A stretch of DNA of 64,000 nt. Source: Dipteris shenzhenensis (Eukaryota > Polypodiophyta > Polypodiopsida > Gleicheniales). The position numbers and the translations under genes are program-made. Shown here one piece after another: positions 56,025 through 64,000 of this stretch. Location: NCBI GenBank assembly GCA_047967505.1, contig CM106541.1; one strand, 5' to 3'. Numbering within the stretch: position 1 is the stretch's first letter; each line of letters begins with the position of its first letter. The notes under the pieces are model-generated. The model was not told the DNA's origin, did no database searches, and saw only the letters and a list, made by a program, of their open reading frames with translations.

Positions 56025-58545
56025 ATGGAAGCATTGGGTTGTTCCTTCTACTTCATGATGCCAATCCATAACTATGACAGAAAGATTGGAATATGCTTCT
56101 TAAAGAATAAGGATGAGGCCTATGGAAAATGGCATGCAAACATTGAGAATGAATTAGGCAAGAAGCTAAAGATGTTGAGATTGAACCAAAATGGACACTT
56201 CACATTGAGTAAATTACCAAGTTACTGCAACAGGCATGGAATCAAGGAGCAAAATCCCCCTGCCCTTATACCACACCATATAGTAGTAGTAGAATGAAAT
56301 AATCATGGTGAGAAGTATGATCAAAGGAAAGGATCTACCAAATATTTTTTCAGCCAAAACATGTAATAGCCTAGTGTAGACTCTCAACAAAAGCTGTACC
56401 AAAGTGGTAAATGGGATGACCCTCAACAAGCTTACTCAAGTAAGAACTCTTTTGTTGCATATTTCAAAACTTTTAAACATGATTGTTATGTGCATGTATT
56501 AGATGCATCAAGAACCAAGTGAGATCCAAAGAGCCAAAAGGATATATTCCTAGGATACAACAAGGAAATGAAGGGTTACTACATCTATGAGAATACAGAA
56601 AAGGAACATCATGGTAAACCGATATGTAATGTTCACATATCAGCCTCATCAACTAGAGGAGGTGTCCTCTCTAAAATACTAACGAATCTTTGTTCAATAG
56701 ACAACCACCAAAAGCAATCCTACGTCTCGCCAAGATGGACGAAAGGCTATCTAAAGATAAAGAAGATGAAAACAAATATGATAATCCTATAGAACCATGA
56801 GGGAAAATGCCATTACCTAAATGGGTGATTTTTTATGACAAGGACCTTGTGGTAATTGAGGATGCACCATAAAATCACCTCCATTCAATGACTTAAAGAG
56901 GAAACAAATGGCCCAATGTCACTTACCCTACTATGCAGTTATCAGACTAAAGTGAAAAGCTCAAGGAGACCTAAATTGGATGGAAGCTATGCAATTAGAG
57001 TATCACTCCATCATTAAGAACAACACTTGGGACATTGTGTTTGTCCACAGAAATCCAAGGTCATCGGCATCAAGTGGGTGTACAAAGCATGTACAAGTGT
57101 GATAGTTCATTACATAAGTACAAGGCCAGCTCATAGGAAAATTATTTATACAAGTTGGAGGATCCAACTAATAGGAAATATTTTCCCCTCCAACTAGGTT
57201 AACCACAATCCATACTATCTTTTAGTAGCACAAAAAGGGTGGCTAGTTCTACAAATGGATATACTTTTTTTAATAGTAATATCAAGGAGGAGGTATACAT
57301 GGAACAACCACCAAGTTTTGAGATCTCTAGTTCAAAAGGCAAAGTTTGTAGACTTAGGAAGGCATCTTATGAGCTGAAATAGGCCCCATGTGCTGGTATT
57401 AGAGGATCGACATGTATTATATGAGTATTTGTATTATCAAACTCTCTCGGATGCTAGTTTATATGTTTTAGTTAAGCAAAGCAAGTATATGGTGATTGTA
57501 ACTTATGTGGATGACCTTATCATCATAGGGAGTGTCAAGATCTCTTAAATGTAGGAGATGTTGAGCAAAGAGTTTGAGATAATAGGCCTTGGGCTTATGC
57601 ATTTCTGTCCAGGAATTCAAGTTTGGCAAGAGACAAATTACCTTATCTATGTTTAAGGGAGCAAAGAGTTTGAGATAATAGACCTTAGGCTTATGCATTT
57701 CTGCCTAAGAATTCGGGTTTGACAAGAGACAAATCACACCTTCACATCATAGGAAAAGTATGTTGGAGAGATTCTGAAGGCATTCAAAATGTCTAAATGC
57801 ATAGTAGTCACTTATCCCTCTAGAGGATGATGTGAATCTCTCGAAGGAAGGTTCTACTCCATTGGTGGATCATGCTATGTATAGAAGGCTCATGGGGAGT
57901 CTCATTGATTTATGCAACACACGATGGGACATTAGCTATGTAGTTGGTGTGTTGAGAATGATTTCCACAAATCCCCTAGAGAACCATTGGTGGAAGGCAA
58001 GGATGTGGGTGTTTGAAATACATAAGAAGTACTGTGGAGTATGGCATCACCTATGCAAAGGGCAAGACCTTGATCCAATTTTATGACTTAGATTGGGCAG
58101 AAGAAAGGAATAGCACGAGATCAATGATAGGATATTGCTTTTCAATTAGATCTAGAGTTATCTCATGGACCTATAAGGAGCCTACTATTGCTCTCTCTTC
58201 TACTGACGTTGAGTCAAGGCAATTTGCTTTGCTTCTTGTGAGGCAATATAGTTGAAAGGATGATTTTGGGAGACATGAGATCAATCTAGGCAAAGCCAAC
58301 AAAGGTACATTGTGAGAACGAGAGTTGCATGATAATTGCAAAGAATTCTATGTTCCATGCTCGTGCATCGAACTTTGAGATTCAGTATCACTTTGTGCAT
58401 GAGCTCATCATGGATGGAGAGCTCGAGCTATTTTGTTGTCCAACAATGCAGGATGGGGTAGACATCTTCACAAAGGATCTTGAAAGAGATTTTTTGGAAG
58501 AACATCTTAGCTTCACACTAGAGGTGGTTTACCTTTGGGTGGACA
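56025..58545 (+). pseudogene. Copia pol: integrase, reverse transcriptase, RNase H
   Basis: Integrase remnant from about 56,060 (NYDRKIGICFLKNKDEAYGK, ELGKKLKMLRLNQNGHFTL); the DRGGEY Asp motif has become NQNGHF. Reverse transcriptase pieces: QLEYHSIIKNNTWD (about 56,990), KASYELK (about 57,360) and the catalytic TYVDDLIIIGS at about 57,503-57,535, intact. A 97-bp tandem duplication (57,563-57,659 and 57,660-about 57,740) repeats the next segment, KEFEIIGLGLMHFCPGIQVW. RNase H: LVDHAMYRRLMGSLIDLCNT, DLDWAEERNSTRSMIGYCFS, SWTYKEPTIALSSTDVESRQ, NSMFHARASNFEIQYHFVHE, and a last piece to about 58,545. Many stops. Confidence 0.85.
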
Positions 58546-58559
58546 TTGAGGGGGGGCAT

Positions 58560-58966
58560 TGGAAATCAATGTTTGACTCTCATGTAGCAAGTACTGGTGG
58601 ATAGCTCTACTTTGCAAGCCTTCCTTTATGAGGAGAACTCATTAAGTAGCACAAATGCCCTGTAGGTCGAATTTCATAAATTGGATGGAGGCCGACTATG
58701 GTTTGAAGAAGCATTAGAAAGGGGATCTTATAGGTGGAAGTGATTTGGTCGACCACCGACCTAAGGCCTGATCTCCCAATACGGGCTATATAATGATAGC
58801 CTACATACCCCATCAAAATTTACTATCTATCGCCCTTGTATTTGCTTGGCATAAAACCTCCATTCTGTTGTTTGTGGCATGCCATTAAAGCTTCTTCACC
58901 AAAGTACATGGTTGGGAAGGGACTATCATCTATTGTATAGATTTATAGTAATACAGTTTTATTCTC

Positions 58967-59028
<62 letters not shown>

Positions 59029-59129
59029 CGCTCGCTCGCTCGTCCACAAAGGTCTATTTTACACACAAAGTTGTGTTTTTTAAATATATGCTTTCTCTTT
59101 TCAAGCCAAATTTTCCACCATCTATCAAC
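58560..59129 (+). repeat. Candidate Copia 3' LTR
   Basis: Starts TGGAAATC directly after the gaggggggg tract. Contains a TATA-like gggctatataatg at about 58,782 and the (CT)n block. The end is placed before caactgtatcaggtagc at 59,127-59,143, which resembles a damaged primer-binding site; the true end may differ. No matching 5' copy was found. Confidence 0.5.
58972..59042. repeat. (CT)n microsatellite ending in (CGCT)n
   Basis: About 54 bp of CT dinucleotides followed by about four CGCT units. The SLSLSL frame across it is an artefact. Confidence 0.95.
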
Positions 59130-59189
59130 AACTGTATCAGGTAGCACCTAGCAAATTCCCAATAATTGCCCAAAGCCAGCTAAGATGTA

Positions 59190-59797
59190 GCACACTTTGT
59201 TTGTCAAAATTGGTGCAATTGCTTTGTCAAATATTGGGACTCTTTATAATAAAAAGTTCAAAGACAATGTGCCTCTTGTAACACTGGTTGAGCAAAAGAT
59301 AGATCTCCAATATATTTCGAAAACAAGTTGAGAGTCTATGCACCCCATGTCAATGAGGGATGCTTCCACATGATCAACTCACCTGTTGATTTAAATTTTG
59401 CTACATTATTTGTTACTAATACAATAACATTCTCACTTCCACCAACCTTGACGATTGCTCTCTTGTATGTTTTAACAATGTAAGGTGAGATTTTTCCTTT
59501 GAGAGAAGTATCAATACTTTCTAAAAACATGGTCTCCTTTGGAATAATAGCCCTCCCTTTTTTCTCTTCTTAAGAGGACTTTTATGGCCTATGGCATCCA
59601 CAAACTCTACTCATTTTGCAATGTTCCTTCATTTTCAGCATGTGCACGTTTAAGCCTCGCATTGATATAGGATCGTTTGACCAAATTTTGTCAACCATTT
59701 GAACGTAATCATCATCTATGACATCAATCCTTAATACACAAGGATCTACCACCCTCATTACCTTTTGAAAATATGACTTACAAAAAGTTGACCCCAT
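59190..59797 (-). pseudogene. hAT-type (DUF659) transposase fragment
   Basis: Minus strand, ATG at 59,797: VMRVVDPCVLRIDVIDDDYV and KIWSNDPISMRGLNVHMLKM. After stops comes the DUF659-like core at 59,530-59,336: MFLESIDTSLKGKISPYIVK, KRAIVKVGGSENVIVLVTNN, VAKFKSTGELIMWKHPSLTW. It ends TLNLFSKYIGDLSF at about 59,300. Family members have FLxAIDAS, VxQVITDNAANxKAAG and HCLNLMLKDIG here. The conserved Asp of VTDNAAN is Asn in this copy. The C-terminal dimerisation domain is absent, and the core is cut by stops. Confidence 0.75.
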
Positions 59798-59799
59798 CT

Positions 59800-61320
59800 A
59801 ATGGGGGACAAGGACACCACGACTCAACGTCTAAGCCACATGCTAAGAATGTTGCTTTATCCAAGTAGCACCACCAATGAATTTGTGATCACAATGTTTT
59901 CATTCTAAAAATTAGATTTGATGTAGATACTTTTCTCAACTCGATTACATACGACCAATTTTTATCCAACACCATGCTTTCGTTTCATTCATTAGCATAT
60001 GTAAATAAAACAATCTTAAAACTCATACATATGTATAGATGTAAGAATGATTTAAGACAAAGACATTCATTCATTCACATATCCAAGTGAGAATGAGAAA
60101 TTGGTTCACATGCATATAATTCATTCACATGCATATATGTGAAAATGATTTTATTTATTCACATGCATACATGTAACAATGATTTTATTCATATACATGC
60201 ATAAGTAAAAGGATATCACATTCTTTCAAAAGCATAGGTATAAGAATTATTTTGTTTCTATTCATATGCAAAAGTGAAGGAATAATGCAATCATTCAAAA
60301 GTACAGGTGTAACAATGATTATTTTTATAGCTATCCATTCATATGCACAACAATTCTCACATTTTTTCAGACAAGCACAAGTATAAGAATGACTATTTTT
60401 TAATTCCATTTTCATACACATGAAAATAAAGTTTCATTTATTCATATGTATAAGTGTAAGAAGAAATACTTTTAAGAAAAATTATAAACTAATTTATATA
60501 AGACAATTTCACATAATATTCATTCACAAAAAAAAGATTCTAATATACTTTCTAAAAAATACTCAAATTCAAAATACACAAGCCTCTAAGAACTCAAGCA
60601 AAAACACACACTGAAGCTCCTTTTTATCTCAAACCAACTCTTCTTTCTTTGATCTTGCTTTTATGATCTCTTTTGCTCAAGTGAAGAACCAAGCATGAGA
60701 TAACCAAATTGTCCCAATCTTTAAGTATATATAAGAAATGTTATTCTTATTACTTTGGGTACTCATATGAACATGTTTTTCGTATGAATAGTTCTTTGTA
60801 CGAAAAAATATATATTCGTACAAATATTAAATAATGAAATCATGAATTCTTTAAAAAATGCAATGTCATCAAACCATACGCCAATTTCTTTGCATTTTTT
60901 GAATTACAAATTTGAATTTTTCCCACTTAGATCATATCCAAGGTTTCTTAAGTGCACCCGCAAAGTAAGACACCTCAATAGATCTAGTAGGAAGTGTATA
61001 AGCCCAAAAACTAGTGCATATATATTTGGAACCCGAAAAGAGGAAATTAGAACTTATCCAAATCTCACCCATCAAAAACTCAAACCCGCTAGTCTAAGAC
61101 ATGCAAAATCCGAAGCGAGTACCAAAAAAACCCAAACCCAAAAACTTGCACATTCGAAACTCAAGTCTTAAACCACGACAAGGCACATCCAAGATCCATG
61201 ATTAGGAGCAATTCGTCAATCAAAATACAACAATAATTCGGAGCAAATGAACCCAAAACTTGAGATCCTCTTGAAGAAAATATTACTTACCTTATTGCAA
61301 AACAAGTAGACTTGGAGCCT
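59800..61320. other. AT-rich region with degenerate tandem repeats
   Basis: No gene. From about 60,060 to 60,480 a loose 50-65 bp unit recurs with phrases attcacatgcatatatgtg and aacaatgattttattcat. The open frame at 60,842-61,171 is Ser/Lys/Thr-rich without a domain. Confidence 0.55.
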
Positions 61321-61329
61321 TTGCTCATC

Positions 61330-62060
61330 CCCTGATTCCCTAGTGCACTAGTGTGTGTCCGGGTGTGCGTGATGAGTGTGATGCATGCACGTGTGAAGAA
61401 CCAATCTATACAAGACTATAAGTAAGCTAGTGTGTATTTGTTTGCCTTTGGGCGTGCGTGATGCATGCCTGCATCTATGTGCGCATGTTTGAAGAACAAA
61501 TCTATACAAGACAATGTATGTGATCTAGTATGTTCATGCGGGAGTTTCATATGTGCAAGCCATGCACTCGTGTGTGCGTGCGTGCGTGCGTGCGTGTGTG
61601 TGTGCGCACGCGAGAGAGAGAGAGAGAGAGACTAATCTTTGAGCTTGTGCATGTAGCTATGTTTGCACACATGGGTGCATGCATCCATTTGAGACTTTGT
61701 GTGTGTAATTGCACGTACGCATATACATACTAGGCACATACATACTTGCAAACATCATATGGTACAAATGGTGAGGCAATGATAACATTCATCAAATCCT
61801 ACCATAACAATACATACATATAAATATAAACACACACACACATGCACACACATACAAAGATGTGTGTGTTTTGGGAGGGAGGGCGCGGGGTGTGGGTTCC
61901 GCCTAAGCCTAGGCCAATGCATGTGTGCATATGGATTGCATGTGTACATGCATTTGTATGTACATGATTGCATAAATGCATGTTCGTGTGTGTATAAATG
62001 ACAATGTTAAGTTGATGAGAAAATGAGAACATTGGACACAGACACACACACACAGAGCAC
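61330..62060. repeat. Microsatellite cluster
   Basis: Includes (GTGC)n/(GT)n/(GA)n at about 61,570-61,632, (CA)n at about 61,830-61,856 and about 62,040-62,056, and many tgcatg/catgca phrases. A duplicated phrase, gaagaac(c/a)aatctatacaagac, occurs at about 61,395 and 61,491. Open frames here are low-complexity artefacts. Confidence 0.8.
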
Positions 62061-63620
62061 TCACGTGTAAGGAGAAAGAAAACACCAAGGCAAGGAAACA
62101 GAGACAGCTGCTCTCTAACTTCCCAAAGGAAACACCCTAAGAATTCAGGCAAGACAATCTATCCATTATTTTAGGAAAACTCTGACAAACCTATAAAGTA
62201 TACAATTCACATGATTAACTGAGCACATTCCGCATGATTAACAAAAACCACATTTCTGCAGAGACTCTTGAAAAATATGCATATCCCTGGACTTGGTTAT
62301 TCAGTGTAACTCTCTATTTCTGCCCAAGACTCTGAAATCAGATCTAAGCTTGGCTTTAGGTTTACAACTTTAAGGCAAGCCCACATCCACAGAATTCCCC
62401 CAACAGAAGCCTGCATTAGACACAACCACTGTTTATTAAAGCACTCTTCTGTGATTACAGCCAAGCAGCCAGCAAAATTATTGCCATCTTCCATATATGT
62501 GATTGAAGCAGTGCTATATAAGAATTCTTCCAAATATGTGCTGCAAGGGCTATTAATTAACCCTACTGTCTAATAAGTGGACTGTGGACAACATGGTTCT
62601 TCATGTTCATGTCATGCTAAAATAAGCCTAATGACTCATAAAATGGATTTCAGAGACTAGTGAGCCAAAACTCCCAGGCTTGTATCTTTCTTGAAACTGT
62701 TTATGTACTCTTTCCTGCAGTCCAAAGAACCACATTGTCAAATATACAGAACAAGAGGCTAGAGAACAATCTTACTATGATCTAAAAGTGACCCGCACTC
62801 ACTACACAAGGCAAATGTCCCTTAGTAAAAATTTATTCTAAACTTCCAAATTTGAAATTTGAATAAAACAATTCAGGAAAAAGAGGAACTTGAAGAATTA
62901 GAGAGCAACATAAAATATATTCCAAACAAAACAGAGCAAATAAACACCGGTAAGTACAGACTTTTGATTACCTCATCAGGAAAACAAGCATGGCTTTCTA
63001 TCTAGAATTTCAAAGACCTCAAATATAATTTTAGATGAATGATATTGAGTAACAATGCCAAGATAATGTAAAACAAGAATTGAAGATACAGCTCCTTATA
63101 TGACACATATTTTACAAAACCTACTACTATGAAGAGCGGAAGTTGACTCTGAAGCTCTATGTGTAAACCCAAAACTTTTTATGTAAACCCTACACCATGC
63201 TATTCTAGAGACTCTTAAGAATTATTAGCTTATACTTCGATATTTTAAGGTCCTACATTATTAACAATGCAACATCTCAAAACAAAATAGCTTCAAAACA
63301 TTCTTTGGCTAATTTTGAAGAGAAAATATGCAGCGAGTATGGAACACAAGACAAGCAGCAGCTTTTCCTGGAAAAGATTCCAGCTTGAAAGACTGGCTTT
63401 GAAATTATTTGTACTAGCGCTAACACACCATATTACCTGGCATGCTTATATAAATCTCCTTATGGCCAATAGTATGCAATTCAAGTTTCTCAATAGCCAA
63501 GCACAGGTCTGAGAAGCTGGTGTAATCATGCAAAGCCAAATCCAGTAGGAGCATTGATATTGCTAGCCAAGCACAGTTTCTTGTTCCTGGTTTCCAAAGG
63601 TATATTTTGGGCCATTTCAA
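62061..63620. other. Unassigned sequence
   Basis: No gene, RNA or repeat recognised. The phrase gccaagcacag occurs at 63,498 and 63,569. Base composition is ordinary for an intron or intergenic region. Confidence 0.5.
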
Positions 63621-63926
63621 TCAAGTGGGGGTTAGGATTATTAGTACTTGGGGGTGTTTGCAAGATAGAGGGATTTTAAGTACCCTGTGCAATGTACTTT
63701 TGGATGTGACATCTAATCCTATCTACCCTCCTTCATTTCTGCTACTTGCTGCCTACTCTCTCTCTATCTCCCCCAATCTCTCTCCCCCTCTCTCTCCTTC
63801 CCACCTCTTCCTCTTTCTCTCATACCTCTTCTCCTTCCTTCTCTCCCTCATTCTTCCTCCCTTCCACTCTTCTATCCTCTTCCTCTAATCTGCCCCTACC
63901 CCCGTTTCTACATTGGTATCAAGCTC
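63621..63926 (+). repeat. Candidate LTR end and primer-binding site of an element leaving the window
   Basis: A C/T-rich stretch (63,735-63,900) ends gtttctaca at 63,912. One base later, tggtatcaagctc (63,914-63,926) resembles the Met-tRNA primer site TGGTATCAGAGC (first eight bases identical). This is the layout of the end of a 5' LTR. The LTR's left end is not visible, and its partner would lie beyond 64,000. Confidence 0.5.
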
Positions 63927-64000
63927 CAACCCTAGCACCATTGCTTCTCCTTTCACTTCGCCCTGATCAACGCAAGGTAGCACCATCACCAAATGCCACA

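Larger units (their letters stand above)
53928..59129 (+). mobile_element. Decayed plus-strand Copia with tandem array in its leader
   Basis: A primer-binding-like site (tggtatcatagc, one mismatch, 53,928-53,939) is followed by a 182-bp tandem array, then integrase, reverse transcriptase and RNase H to about 58,545. A purine tract, gaggggggg, lies at 58,548-58,556, and a candidate 3' LTR begins TGGAAATC at 58,560. No convincing 5' LTR or gag was found. The left boundary is therefore tentative; the pol region and purine tract are clear. Confidence 0.65.

Noticed and set aside
58959-59151. Open frames with SLSLSL or REREREx repeats
   Set aside because: Translation of the (CT)n microsatellite.
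61530-62152. Cys/Val-rich and His/Thr-rich open frames
   Set aside because: Produced by (GT)n, (CA)n and (GA)n runs; no domain.

Overview
This 64 kb window is nuclear plant DNA, almost entirely transposable elements at different stages of decay. I can support one intact-looking host gene, a five-exon secreted GDSL esterase/lipase (16,782-19,783, plus strand), and one host pseudogene, a type 2C protein phosphatase remnant (3,730-3,978). The density and variety of elements, nested insertions, a long intron and one host gene in 64 kb suggest a very large plant genome, possibly a gymnosperm. That taxonomic guess is inference.

Layout. 1-3.7 kb: unidentified sequence with a faint minus-strand coding signal. 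3.7-15.1 kb: the PP2C pseudogene abuts an 11.0 kb CACTA-type DNA transposon (4,039-15,078). It has near-matching inverted ends, a 3-bp target duplication (CAT), a minus-strand tnp2-like transposase and a second gene on the plus strand. An LTR retrotransposon (7,680-12,113, duplication CACAC) sits in the space between these two genes, and it contains another LTR element in the opposite orientation (about 9,507-11,518). 16.8-19.8 kb: the GDSL gene, whose last intron holds a striking four-fold alternating inverted repeat. 20.2-23.7 kb: a minus-strand Copia element, truncated at its gag end. 23.8-26.7 kb: tandem repeats and a double hairpin. 26.8-34.1 kb: an apparently full-length minus-strand LINE flanked by a 13-bp duplication.

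34.7-39.5 kb: a DNA element carrying a minus-strand DFAENY-family protein (a cysteine-rich, probably transposase-like family I recognise only by its motifs) and two arrays of a dyad-symmetric motif. 40.3-42.9 kb: Copia gag (minus) and Copia pol (plus) facing away from each other. 44.2-49.4 kb: an LTR element with gag but no visible pol (duplication GTGCT) containing another non-autonomous LTR element (45,924-48,646, duplication GTCTT). 51.5-53.3 kb: a second, badly decayed DFAENY copy on the plus strand. 53.9-59.1 kb: a decayed plus-strand Copia whose leader holds a 182-bp tandem array. 59.2-59.8 kb: a hAT/DUF659 transposase fragment. 59.8-64 kb: AT-rich and microsatellite-rich sequence, ending in what looks like the LTR and primer-binding site of an element that leaves the window.

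The elements do not act together as a system; the window is a record of successive insertions. Its most informative parts are the dated nests (PP2C pseudogene, then CACTA, then LTR, then LTR; and LTR inside LTR), the CACTA-type element with divergent genes and CACAA rather than CACTA ends, and the DFAENY element with its palindromic motif arrays.
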